A stretch of DNA of 64,000 nucleotides from contig CM024753.1 of NCBI GenBank assembly GCA_014218235.1, forward strand, positions 178,598,348 to 178,662,347. Direction: 5' to 3'. Below are positions 43,271 to 55,790 of the stretch, in pieces; position 1 is the stretch's first letter, and each line of letters starts with the position of its first letter. The stretch comes from Colocasia esculenta. Its lineage: Eukaryota; Streptophyta; Magnoliopsida; Alismatales; Araceae. A program made the position numbers and the translations under genes. The notes under the pieces are model-generated. The model worked only from the letters and a program-made list of their open reading frames with translations. It ran no database searches and was not told the DNA's origin.

Positions 43271-46200
43271 TTGGATAGTGGGTGCTCAAGGCACATGTCA
43301 GGAAACCAGAAGTTATTCACTCATCTCCAAGCTGAAGAAGGAATAGTTACTTATGGAGATAATGGGAAAGGAACAGTAATTGGCAGTGGCTCTGTGAATA
43401 ATAAAGGAAGAACAGTTATAGAAGATGTGTTACTTGTCAAAGGGTTGAAGCATAATCTCATTAGCATCAGCCAACTGTGTGACAGAGGCCATCAAATACA
43501 GTTTCAAGAATCGAAATGCAGCATACTGAAAGATGGATCAGTCATCTTTGAAGCAAATAGAGAAAAGAACTTATATGTGCTCTATCTTGAGGAACTCAAA
43601 GAATAAAATGTCTGTCTGGCAGCAAACAAAGAAAAATCTACTGAATTATGGCACAGACGACTAGGACATTGTAGCATAGACGGTATGAGAAAATTGGTGA
43701 AGAAAAATCTTGTAGAAGGTCTGCCAAAGGTCAGTGCAAAAATGGAAGCTGTCTATAGACCTTGTGCTAAGGGAAAGCACACCAAGAGCTCCTTCAAGTC
43801 AAAGACAATAGTAACGACCTCAAAACCCTTAGAACTCCTTCACATGGATCTATTTGGGCCAATGAGGACTACCAGTCTTGGAGGAGAGAACTTTGGATTT
43901 GTCATAGTTGATGATTACTCAAGATTCACATGGGTATCATTCCTAGAGCATAAAGATGACACATTTGAAAACTTTGTTAGTTTCAGCAAGAAAGTCCAGA
44001 AGGATCAGAAGTTCAGCATTGTTTCTATCTGATCAGATCATGGTGGTGAATTTCAGAATGAAAAATTTGTTAAGTTCTGTGATGATCAGAGAATTGAGTA
44101 TAATTTCTCAGCACCAAGGACACCACAGCAAAATGGAATTACTGAGAGAAAGAATAGAACTCTATTGGATATGGCAAGAACAATATTATCTGAATATGAT
44201 CTGCCAAGATATTTTTGGGCCGAAGTAGTCAACACAACAAGCTACATTATCAACAGAGTAATGATCAGGCCAATCCTAAAGAAGACTGCATATGAACTGT
44301 TCAAAGGAAAGAAACCAAAGATCAGTCACTTCAGGACATTTGGATGTCCTTGCTTCATCCACAACAATGGAAAAAGAGATATTGGTAAGTTGGATGCCAA
44401 ATCAGATGAAGACATCTTCATGGGGTACACCTCTAAACCCAAAGGCTATAGAGTATTTAATAAATGCACCTTATTAATTGAACAGTCTGTACATATTATT
44501 TTTGATGAAACCAACCCTTCCTTGAGAAAGGAAGAAGATAGTGATAATGATGATGCAGATGTACTGTCCAAGAAACTGAAGAATACATCAATTGAGGACA
44601 AGGATGATCCACCACTGGAAGACATGCAACAAAAGAAAATTACACATGAAAATCTTCCAAAGGAGTGGAGATATAAGAAAGATCACCCACTCGAAAATGT
44701 TATTGGTGATCCATCTGTAGGGGTAAGAACAAGAGGTAATGTAATTCCTTGTGATTACCTAGGTTTTGTTTCTCAAATAGAGCCTAGGACAGTCAATGAA
44801 GCTCTTACTGATGAATCTTGGATAATAGCCATGCAAGATGAACTAAATCAGTTCAAGAGAAACCAAGTATGGTCACTTGTTCCTAGACCATCCAGTCATT
44901 GGCACCAAATGGGTGTTCAGAAATAAACTGGATGAAACTGGTGTAATCTTAAGAAATAAGGCCAGATTGGTAGCTCAAGGCTATTCACAAGAGGAAGGCA
45001 TAGATTTCGATGAAACCTATGCACCTGTAGCTAGACTTGAGGCTATTAGAATACTACTTGCATATGCATCAGCATTAGATTTAAAGCTATTTCAAATGGA
45101 TGTCAAATCTGCATTTCTAAATGGTTTCATAAAAGAGGAAGTTTATGTGGAACAACCCCCGGGTTTTGATGACACAGAATTTCCTAATCATGTTTTCAAA
45201 CTTCATAAGGCATTATATGGTTTAAAACAAGCACCTAGAGCCTGGTATGAAAGGCTTAGTTCATTTCTTTTAAACCATAGTTTCAGTAGAGGTTAAGTAG
45301 ATAGCACTCTTTTCATAAAGTGAAAGGTCAAACACATATTACTGGTTCAAATTTATGTAGATGATATTATTTTTTGTTCTATTGATGAATCCCTTTGCAA
45401 GTATTTTGAAAAGTTGATGCAGGGAATTTGAAATGAGCATGATGGGAGAACTTAATTACTTCCTTGGATTACAAATCAAACAAGGAAAGGAAGGAACTCA
45501 CATCTGTTAAGGCAAGTACACAAAAGAACTCCTAAAGAAGTTTGGATTCGAAAATTCCAAGCCACTGTCAACACCAATGCGCACATCAACGAGGATGGAC
45601 AGTGACAAAGATGGTAAGAAAGTAGATCAAAAGATCTACAGAGGTATGATAGGTTCACTACTCTATTTGACAGCTAGTAGACCTGATATCTTATTTAGTG
45701 TATGCATGTGTGCTAGGTATCAAGCAGATCCTAGAGAATCACATTTATTTTATGTAAAAAGAATATTTAGATATTTAGCTAGAACTCATGACTTAGGTCT
45801 ATGGTATCCAAAATCTTGTGAAATCAATTTAGTAGGATACTCTGATGCTGACTATGCTGGATGTAAAGTAGATAGAAAAAGCACCAGTGGTGGTTGTCAA
45901 TTTCTCGCAGGATGTTTGATATCATGGTCTTCAAAGAAACAAAATTCAGTGGCACTGTCTACAGCTGAAGCTGAGTACGTAGCTGCTGGAAGTTGTTGTA
46001 CACAACTCTTATGGATAAAGCAACAACTTGAAGATTTTGGATTAAATATCAAATCGATCCCACTATTGTGTGACAACACCAGTGCCATTAATCTTACCAA
46101 GAATCCAGTCCAACATTCAAGGACCAAGCATATTGAGGTTAGATATCATTTTATTCGTGATCATATAGAAAATGGTAATATTGAAATATCTTTTATTGAT

Positions 46201-46293
46201 ACAAATGGCCAGCTAGCAGACATCTTCACAAAAGCCTTACCTGAAGAGAGATTCACATCTCTTAGAAGGGAATTAGGCATGTACAATTTGTGA
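43271..46293 (+). pseudogene. Sirevirus A Pol (protease, integrase, RT, RNase H), broken
   Basis: Protease has LDSGCSRHMSG at once (Asp at 43274). Integrase follows with LWHRRLGH, HMDLFGP, SDHGGEF and TERKNRT; a TGA at 44030-44032 replaces the Arg before SDHGG. RT (from about 44877, in another frame) shows KARLVAQGYSQEEGIDF, FQMDVKSAFLNG and YVDD at 45354-45365, with stops around it. RNase H is open at 45577-46293 (YSDADYAG, STAEAEYVAAG, RTKHIEVRYHFIRDH). In-frame stops include 43604 and 45294, and shifts lie near 44880 and 45420. Every domain is recognisable. Confidence 0.92.
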
Positions 46294-46690
46294 AAAAGGT
46301 TTTGTTTAAAACTGGCACATTAAATTCAGAATTAAGTATTTTTTTCCCTCCATGGCTTTAAGCAAAAGAAATTCAAATTATCCTTTATAACCGCTCTCTC
46401 ATTGAAGTCGGTTTGAATAGTCAAACTCTTTTGTCTTCTTCTGCCGCCTTTTGGCGCCTCACTTTTCACAACGCATTAATTTATTTCTAAAAATTGAATG
46501 AGATAACGATTCATATCTCGTCTTCAACCTTTTTCCCTCTTTCGTCTGGTTGCTTGAGCCGATGCCCTAGCAATTTCGACATCGACTCTCTGCTAAGTTT
46601 GAAGCTTCTCTCATCTTCCCGCAAAATTTCTTGAGGGCTTTCACTCCTCTCTCCTTCTCAACCCTCCAGAAAACCTCCTTAACGGATTCC
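46294..46690 (+). promoter_or_regulatory. Pol to env-like spacer with promoter-like features
   Basis: About 400 bp lie between pol and the next ATG (46691). The stretch includes CCTTTATAACC near 46384 and is then strongly CT-rich, like a plant promoter with a 5' UTR. It might drive the downstream ORF separately or mark the edge of captured sequence; a splice acceptor role is also possible. Confidence 0.35.
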
Positions 46691-49600
46691 ATGGCCACAT
46701 CCACCATTTCCGGGAGTTTGGGTGGCTACAGCGCCGAGTTTCTTGCTCCTGAGTAGCAGGAAAGGTTCACCAGTGGATATAGCAGATCTAGAGAAGAATA
46801 GCATGCGCAGTGTAGTTGAAGTAATGAACATAATGCAGTGGATGGGAATCACCACCCTTTCTGAGGTAAGTTATCTGGATCTCGTAAAGACCTTCTATGT
46901 ATGCTTAAAGACTCAAGAAGATGGGTCTCTGGTTTCATATGTCAAGAGAACCCAGATTAAGATAGATAGTGAGCTATTGCATGAGTTGTTTGGAGTAACA
47001 ACATCAGGACACAATGGGGTTCACTCCGTGAACGCCCAGGTCAAGGGTCTTGGCATTGTAGGGCCGGGATACAGATTAAGAGATGGTAAATTGGACATCA
47101 ACCAACTGAATGTGTTCAACCGCCTCCTTCACTTCATAGTGTGTCAGATTTTAGTTCCAAGAAGCGCCACTTTCTCCACCTGTACCAAGGCAGACTCAGA
47201 CATGATGTTCTGGGCCATACAGAACAAGGACATCAATATGGCCGCAGTGATGATTGAGAGGATGAGATTTGCCCGTGATCAAATTTGGGATACAAAGAGC
47301 AAGCTCAATGTCTCTTTGCCTTATGCTCATCTGCTTACCAAAGTTTTCAGGCATTTTGGTATTGATCTGACCAGAGCTGTAGTTGAGAAAATGGGCCAAT
47401 CAATTAGGTCCAGAAATCTCAGGAAAAGTGGTTTTTCAGTTATAGATGGTGTTTGATCTAAGACCACAGTGGCCGAGGGAGAGAACATCATAGGTGATAT
47501 TCCTGATGTTCAGGAAGAAGCAGCAGAGCAACTAGCAGCAGTCCAAGCAGCAGTAGAATAGAGAATAGAGTTTGAGCCAGCAGTACCTTCACTTCCAGCA
47601 TAATTAGCAGAAGCAGCAGTTGAGGATGTAGGATCACCCCTTGTCCAAATAGTTTCACAATCTCCAGAAGGTCCTGTAGAAGAAGCAGTGGAAGGTGCAG
47701 CAGATAATCTGCCCACCTCCATTATTGCCTCCATTCTCAGAGATGTAGTAGATTCAGTTCTCACCACTCCAGTCACCTCAAAGACTGGTGGAATTGCAGA
47801 AGAAGTTGTGGCATCAAGCCACATTGAGGAATCAGTGGCAGCAACAGTTCAAGAGGAGCAGTCCAGTGCTCCAACAAGTGTTGTTTTGGAAGATGCTCCC
47901 ATTCAGGGGGAGCAAGAATTAATGGAAAAAGATGCTCCTGCTCAGGGGGAGCAATCCAAAGGAGGTCAAGAAGAAGAAGCAGCTTACCATGATGAGCCAA
48001 TGGGTGATGTACCAGTTGATGAAGACCTACCTCATGATCAGGATGATGTCAGAGATGGGGAGACAGCAAGCTCCTCTGATTCTGATGATGATCAGCCGCC
48101 TCCAGCTTCAGAGGCTGGGCAGAAAGGGAAAGAAGTGGAGCCCGAAGTACCTCTCTTATCAAATACTCCACATGAAAGGCTAATGAGGCAGAAGATTGTG
48201 ATAAATTTGATGCATGTGATTGAGAGACTTGATGCCCAAGGAACTATTCTATGTTCTCTTCAATCTGATGTATCCTCCATCTTCATGAGCCAAGCTTTAG
48301 CTTCAAAGAAAATTTTCAACATAAGAAATGCCATGAAGTGGTTTAACCAGGAAATGGGCACCATGAAAAATTTGCTGGGAGACATTCTCAAGGTGGTTGG
48401 AGCTCAAATTCCTCCTCCTCTACCTCCTGCAGCCCAGGTTCCGGAGTCAGGGCCTTCAAGGCCATCAGTTCAAGAGGCAAGGCCAACGGGGCCAGAAGCA
48501 GCACCAGCACCAGCAGAGGCAGCAGTAAATGTGCAAAGGCCATCTGGGCCAGCTGAGCAGGTTGAAGGGTCTCCAGGGCAAGTTGAGCAAGTGTCAGGGC
48601 CAACAGGGCCTTTGGAGAGTGAACCTGTGCAGGCAGAGGCTGAAGAAGAGTCCTTGGCACCCAAGCCCCCAGCTCTCTCTCTCACACCTATTCCTCCAAC
48701 TCCACCCTCAGCTCCTACAGCTCCTCCTGCTCCACAAACATTTAAGAAGCCTTAATCCAGACCAATTTCCTCTCCCACTCTATTTCCTCCTCATTCCACC
48801 TCATCTTCTACCTCCTCTACTACAATTCCTTCTCCTTCTCCTATCCTTGAGGCCCCTCCAGCATCCTCAGCTGGAGCCTCCTCCTCCTCCTCTGGTCCCT
48901 CCCTTGGACCAGTTGATGACTTCCCAACTACTTCACATTCTTTTCTTTATCCTACTCCTCCACCCTCTTTCATCACTATCATACCTGAAAGAGCCCAACT
49001 TAACTCTCCCTTTATGGAAAAGATAAAGGATGAGTTTGAGGAAGGGATCCTCAGGTCTGTGTTGAAGGTTGGAGAACATGTCCATAGGGCAGACTCTTCC
49101 AGTCCTGCCCCCAAGAAGAGGAAACTTATTTCTACTTCCTCCATTTCCTCTGAACCTAAATACCCACCTTTGTGGTTTTCTCTCACAATGGACAACAAAC
49201 ATAAACCACTGTACAGAGAATATCTCTCAAAGGTTGTTCTTGCAACTATCATTAACCTTCCCTTTCTTAATCTCACAGATCATTTGCACACCATTCTACC
49301 CTACACTTCTCTTACAAAATCAGAAAAATCCAGAATTTTCTCTCTTGCCCACTCCAAATCAGAAGACCAATGGGACAAAGGTCATAAGGATCTCTTCAAG
49401 AAATTTATTCTTGCCAAATCTGCTAGATTCCCTCCAAGGGACCACTCCCTGACCTTATCAGAATGGTTCAAGTTGTATCATAGAGAACTTTGGGCACCCT
49501 TCATTCAAAAGAAATCAAAATGATCAGACATTTCATGCTATTCAACAATTACAGATATGTCTATAGACTTCCAGAGGTTCAGCTTAGCCAATTCAGAAAG

Positions 49601-50383
49601 GCCATTTCAGCTCTGACTCCGGATATCTCACATACTTCAGATGTTCAGGTAGATTTTGCTACCCTCCAAGTGCCTGAAGAGATAGCCCTTCCACAATTCC
49701 ATTTTCTAGTTATGGAATCCTCTGTAGGATCCATCATCTTTGAGCATTTTGCCAGAGTAATGGACAGAATTAGAGTACAGAAAGGCTGCCTGGTTGCTTT
49801 TCCTAGATTCCTATTTAGGGAATATCACCAGGGGCATGTAAGTGCTGAAGTTCTAGCCCCCATTCTGTCTGAATGTGAAAGGCTGACATCCTCAGAATGG
49901 TCCAAGTTCTACCCTTTGTCTGCTCAGCACTTGTTTTCTCTAAATGAAGCTCAAGCCAGGGAAGGCAAACCTGCAATCTCTCCAGCCACCTTCTTGGATA
50001 TGAACTCTATTAACCTTGTAAATGACCCCTTCAAAGTTTGGGAGGAAAGGTACAAGGTATATGTAGCTCTTCACAAAGCTCTCAGAGATAATCTCAATCA
50101 CTATCATGTGTCCATGGATCAGTTTCTTATCTATGCCAGCTTTGGGACTCGTCGTTTCCTAAAGATGACTATGGATAAGGAGGCTTATGCTGATCTTCTC
50201 TACAAACACCTAGATCTTCATCTCAAAAGGATGGCTTCCTCCATGGGACCAACCTACTCTGTGTCTTTTGGAGTCTTTAAAACTCTTTTTGAAGAGCAGG
50301 AAGCACAGGCATGGGAAACCATCTCCCATTTTGCCTCTCTTTTGTCTCCTGCCTTCTATTTACCTGTACCTCCGCAAAGTTAA
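46691..50383 (+). pseudogene. Sirevirus A envelope-like / 3' extra ORF, decayed
   Basis: One long ancient ORF is traceable. From about 46722 to 49523 the frame stays the same, with stops only at 47454 (TGA), 47559 (TAG), 47601 (TAA) and 48753 (TAA). A shift near 49500 leads to the last 290 codons, ending at 50383. The N-terminal part (about 46740-47450) resembles the 'putative plant transposon protein' domain found beside plant retroelements (LLHFIVCQILVPRSATFS). The middle is Glu/Pro/Ala-rich and low complexity. The C-terminal part is folded-looking, with no domain I know and no clear membrane anchor. The initiating ATG at 46691 is in another frame, so the start is broken too. 'Env-like' is positional; function is unknown. 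Confidence 0.65.
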
Positions 50384-50591
50384 TGAAATCTCTTTGTGTA
50401 CTCCTATTTTCTTTCTCTCTTCTTTCTTTGTCTCAGGTCGTCTTTTTGCTCAATGACAAAAATGGGGAGAAAATTAGCATGTCTGAAATACATTCCAATA
50501 TTTTTTTTAAGAAAGCAAATTAATATGTCATATCTTCAGACTGATTTCAGATATTTTTTATCCATGCTTATTGTTCAGTTTTGTCATCACC

Positions 50592-50605
50592 AAAAAGGGG
50601 GAGAT
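50592..50605 (+). other. Polypurine tract of Sirevirus A
   Basis: AAAAAGGGGGAGAT directly precedes the 3' LTR. Confidence 0.9.
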
Positions 50606-52874
50606 TGATGATCAGTCTGTCCCCATGTAATCTTAATTAATTACATATGTATTTTGGTGATTAACAAAACTAAACTAGTTTTTATCAATAATATCTAATG
50701 AATATTTCATAAGTCTTAAAGTACAGGAAAAATACCAAGGTCAAACAAGCCAATAAAGGTATGCATTACTTCTCTGAAGCTTTAATCTTTTCAACATGAT
50801 ATTTCTCAAAGTCCATATCGATTTATGTTGAAGATCGTAACGATTTCCTTGTAAGACTGAAAAGTCATGTTGTTTCAAACAAGTCGATCCCATAACGATT
50901 CTATAAGTCATCGTAACGATTTCTTTAGAGCTCGTAACGACTTGCCTGTCATAACGATTCTATAAGTCATCGTAACGATTTCTTTAGAGCTCGTAATGAC
51001 TTGCCTGTCATAACGATTCTATAAGTCATCGTAACGATTTCTTTAGAGCACGTAACGACTTGCCTATCATAACGATTCTATAAGTTATCGCAACGATTTC
51101 TTTAGAGCTCGTAACAACTTGCCTATCATAACGATTCTATAAGTTATCGCAACGATTTCTTTAGAACTCGCAACGACTTGCTCGCCGCAACGATTCTATA
51201 AGTTATCATAACAATTTCTTTAGAACTCGCAACGACTTGCTCGCCGCAACAATTCTATAAGTTATCATAACGATTTCTTTAGAACTCGCAACGACTTGCT
51301 TTCCATAACGATTTGTTAAGTGTTTCCCAACGATTTCTTCAGTGAACACAACGACTTGCTTTCTATAACGATTTGTTAAGTGTTTCATAATGATTTCTTC
51401 AGTGAACACAACGACTTGCTTTCTATAACGATTTGTTAAGTGTTTCACAATGATTTCTTCAGTGAACACAACGACTTACTTTCTATAACGATTTGTTAAG
51501 TGTTTCACAATGATTTCTTTAGCGCTCATAACGATTTGCTTTGCGCAACGATCTCTTTAGAGCTCATAACGATTTGATTAGTGTTCATAACAATTTCCCT
51601 GTTGAACACATACTCTTTAGAGCTCATAACGACTTGATAAGTGTTCATAACGATTTCCCTGTTGAACACTTAAACTTGCTTTAACGATTTGTTCTCTATA
51701 ATGACTTGTTAGTATTCGTAATGATTTCATAAGTCATATAGACAACGACTTTATGGTTTATATCAACTTGACTTTTGAAGCTTTGACTAGTCAAAGTCCA
51801 CGTTTATATCTCTCTGACATTCGTGCATTTATGAGATGAGAACGTACCTCTGCATGCATACAGACGATATTATCCATTATCGTGTATATCCTGTCAATAT
51901 CTTTTAGAAGAAACTATTTAGCATTGCTATTTTGGTGAATATTCATATCAACGTTTACTGACAACTAAAGACAGTCTAGCTGTCTACTGTTCTAGCATTT
52001 AATGTGTGCAGGGTCCTGAAGACTTTCTATCATACAACGTTGGACCTATAGACGCCAGAAGACCCTATCCCTTTGCGTGCTCAAATGGATAAAAGATAGT
52101 TGAAGCTTCCAAATGTCAAGCAGTCTAACGTCTATCAATCCAAGAGACAACGGTTACTTCAACGGCCGTATTTCAAAAAGAAGATATAAACTCAGAGACA
52201 GAAGAGAAGAACAACCAACGAAGTAGAGAACAAGCATCTGGTGTTTAAGCATTCAAATTCTTCTGCAAGAAGTCTAGAGCCAAGAATCTCATTCCTCATC
52301 ACCTTTAGCTCTTCGCTCTCTATGCTGTAATAGATTTTCTAAGAGAGCTCGTGTAGTTCTGAGAGTGTGCCTTGTTTAGATCCTTGCTCTCAGTGCTAGT
52401 GGCTTCAGATCTTGGCTTGTTAAAGCTTGATCTAGGGGCTTGATCTTATTCCATTCTCTTTGTGTTGTTTCCCTTCGGTTGTGAAGGAAGACCTAGTGGT
52501 ATCCAGGGTGCTGTTTCCCTTCAGTTGTGAAGGAAGACCTAGTGGGGTATCCAGGGTGTTGTTATTCCCTTCAGGTGTGAAGGAAGACCAGCCGAGCTGG
52601 GTGCTGTAGCGTCCTTAGGGGGACTGTACCCTAGTTAGTAAAAACCTGAGTGGTTGCTCAGGGACTGGACGTAGGACTCCTAAGGAAAGGGGGTCCGAAC
52701 CACGATAATCCTTTGTGTCGTGTGATTGTTTTCCTTGTGTGTTTGATATTTAAACTAACAGTCACTAACCTCCTTCGAAGAACGTTTGTGTGAATGTTTT
52801 TAGTTACAGGTATCTTCTAGATTATTTTTAAAAGACCCATTCACCCCCTCTCTGGGCTCGTCAACTGGGCAACA
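50606..52874 (+). repeat. 3' LTR of Sirevirus A
   Basis: It matches 39827-42094 in length and sequence, including the AACGATT array (about 50830-51730). GAACT follows at 52875-52879. Confidence 0.95.
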
Positions 52875-55220
52875 GAACTAATACTGTTCAAAGTTCCATT
52901 AACAATAAAAATGCATCTATGTCAAGAATAAAATCCTTTTGGATTTAGAAATCATTATTGCATTCTAACATTGATTTCATTGCAGGACCCAAGTCCACAT
53001 GGGTCCTAAAGCTAGCTTGATCAGTAAGCTGAGGAGCCTTGTAGACATACATTCCATTTGGACTCAAGACAACGGCTATGCAAGGCAAGAAAAATTGGAG
53101 AACACAGGTAAAATCATTGAAAACAAAATAAAGACTGCTCAGATAAACTCTCCTATCTTTTCACAATTGTGTTGATTGTGTTAAAGTAAACTCTTAGAGT
53201 TTTATCTGAGAAGTAAACGAAACATAAACATTTTGCCATGTTTGCTATGTTGTTGCCCCCAATGACTATTTGTCTTAACAATTGGAATCATGTTTGCATA
53301 ATTGTACCCATGATTCCTGTACAAAATCATGTTTGAATTACTTGCAAATTTTTTCATATCATGCACATGCTAAGGGGGAGTAATGTTGAAAAGGGTAAAA
53401 TGACTCTTGAAAAAGTTGCTACTTAAAGTCAAAACTTGTTCGAACTGGAAAAATACAGAAAAATTGTATTTGATCATAAGCAGGTCGACACACATTTGAC
53501 CTTGTGTCGACACCAGTCTCATGTTGCTGCATTCTGAATAGGTTTTCAATGTCATATGTCAACACATTGAAGATCATGTGTCGACACAACTTTTTCATAT
53601 TTGTATTCAGAAATAATATTCTCGAATCTGTCTTAAATAATGAATTGAGAGTAAATCATCTAAAATTCTGAAATTGTTGTGGTGTTTTGATGATGTTCAT
53701 ATTGCATGAAATAAAACAATCATGTTCACAATATCAATCATCAACACCTTGAATGATATCTGATCAGAATTTATTAGATATTTATTCTCATTTGGAATGA
53801 ACTCACACATCGTTGCTCTGTGTGTAAAGCATTCCATCTCAAAATCAACTCCTGCTATAAAATTCTTGGCTTATCAATTGACCTCTTCATGTTTTATGAA
53901 TCTATTTAAGGTTCCATCGATATTTTTATATGAGAAAAAAAATTTAAATATCTGGAATATTTGTGCTCTTGGATTAACTATGAAGATGAAAAATAAGATT
54001 TAGTGTCATGTGTCTGATCTTTATCCTCAAATGTTATTTTAGACTTTTATTGCAAAACACTTTAATTAGAAACATGAGTAGTCTTGGATTTTATATCACA
54101 AGAAATACTGAAGTTTTATTTTTAACAAATGCTAAGAATAAATTTTAGCAACTCAAGACCATGATCTATTAAGGTAAAAAGTTGTCTGTCACTCAAAAGA
54201 AAAATCTTGAAAAAAATTGAAATAAAAGATTTTAGGAAAAAGAAAGATTTCAAGGAAAAATGTAGAGTAATGGTTAGTACACTAAGTAACCAGATTATTC
54301 CACCTGAGACATGGTTGTACTTGAGTCAAAAGGTGTTACTAAGTTATGTCTGTTCAAAAAGAAGCAAACAAATGATTAACATGCTTAGTTGTCAGACACT
54401 CTTGCACTGGGTAAGTGTGTGTGCTTGTACAGAAAAGTATGAATTAAATCTTCTTTGTTAAATTTCCTGAAATATCTCAAATGAAAGAAATTGAAAGAAA
54501 AAGACAAAGGTGTATAGAGTGCAGCTAATCTAAAATAGAATTCATGTTGTTCAAGAATGTTAAATTGTTATTCTACATTGTGTTAAGATCAAAACCTTGT
54601 TTTTCTAATCATATACACTCTAGACAAGTCGATTTAGGTCACTAAAATCTTGTCACATTTGTAAATAAAATTTTTGAAGTGACTTTTGATGATAAAGAAC
54701 TGACTTAAGAACTCAATCAAAAATCATCTTTATGTTTAACCCTTGCTGCACATTACGAAAGGTACAATTATATTATCTCTCATATATGAAAATCATTGTG
54801 TACCTTGATACCGTCATGACCCCTTCATCATCAAATTGTTTGTGCTCCATGCAACACAGTCTCATATTGTTGATATCTGATTTCATGCCGCAATCAATTG
54901 GTTTCATCACTACTATTGGTTTCACATCATTTACTTTGGTCCTCATTCAGTTGGCGGTGGACAACTCCGATACTATCAAAGGGGGAGAGTTGTTTCACTT
55001 AGGAGGAGAATTCGGTATATCTGTGTATTTTGTAAGACCTCTATTCATACTCTTGATTTTGGGGGAGTTTGTTTTAATGGGCAAAAATTTTAAAAAGGGA
55101 GAAATTCACAGTACCTTGCATGCTTATCTCACTCTTTTTGATGTTGTCAAAAAAGGGGAAAAATTTTGTATTTTGTGAAAGAATGTTGTCATGTTTTGTC
55201 ATCATCAAAAAAGGGGAGAT
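52875..55220 (+). pseudogene. Sirevirus B internal remainder and 3' non-coding region
   Basis: Just after the Sirevirus A insertion a GPKSTWVLKLA-like peptide (about 52985-53020) marks the Gag to protease spacer of Sireviruses. Pol itself is not recognisable, so most of it is deleted. The region ends with several purine tracts (near 53372, 54978, 55061, 55093, 55153 and 55207), the last abutting the LTR. Short frames such as 54732-55178 have no known domain. Confidence 0.6.
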
Positions 55221-55445
55221 TGTTGAGTTGTGTGTTTTGATGATGACATATTGTACATATCATACTTTGATTTTGATGATGACATATTGTACATATTACA
55301 CTTTGATTTTGATGATGACATATTGTACATATTATGATGATGACTAAACAACATGTTTTTAATACTTCACGTTTCATATTTTAATGATAATGACATGTTT
55401 TGATGGTTCACATTTCATAAATACAAGTTTACACAACTTTGTCAC

Positions 55446-55790
55446 AGTTGTGTCGACACAAGATATCGATCAAGTCGACACACAGTATTCATCCAGTGAG
55501 CTTATGAAGAATAAAGTCTCAGTTGTGTCGACACAAGTTGTCACTCAGGTCGACACAGTTACTCTATCCAATAAGCTTCTGAAGAACAAAGTCTCAGTTG
55601 TGTCGACACAAGTTGTCAATCAGGCCGACACAGTATTCATCCAGTGAGTTATATTTGAAGAAAAACACAGGAGGTCGACACAAGTTGTTGATCAGGTCGA
55701 CACATGTGTCCTCCCAGTAAGCTGTAACTGAAGGCCAAAGTCAATTGCATTGACACACATGCAAACATGTGTCGACACACCTCAAGTGAA
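55446..55790 (+). repeat. GTGTCGACAC palindrome array in the Sirevirus B LTR
   Basis: Units of about 70-75 bp each carry GTTGTGTCGACACAAG and a second GGTCGACAC site; several are perfect TGTGTCGACACA palindromes. Two further copies lie in the internal region near 53485-53590. Confidence 0.85.

Larger units (their letters stand above)
39827..52874 (+). mobile_element. Full-length Sirevirus (copia, SIRE/Maximus type) with an envelope-like region, 13.05 kb
   Basis: The LTRs are 39827-42094 (2268 bp) and 50606-52874 (2269 bp). The target duplication is GAACT on both sides. PBS and polypurine tract are present. Gag-pol spans 42158-46293 in copia order and is followed by about 4.3 kb of extra sequence with a long decayed ORF before the 3' LTR, the layout of Sireviruses with an env-like gene. 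Pol has several stops and shifts, so this copy is not autonomous. The LTRs are very similar but differ more than those of the young copia. Confidence 0.95.

Noticed and set aside
54732..55178. Membrane-like 148-codon ORF before the Sirevirus B LTR
   Set aside because: It translates the AT-rich region with repeated polypurine tracts; the hydrophobic stretches come from T-rich sequence.
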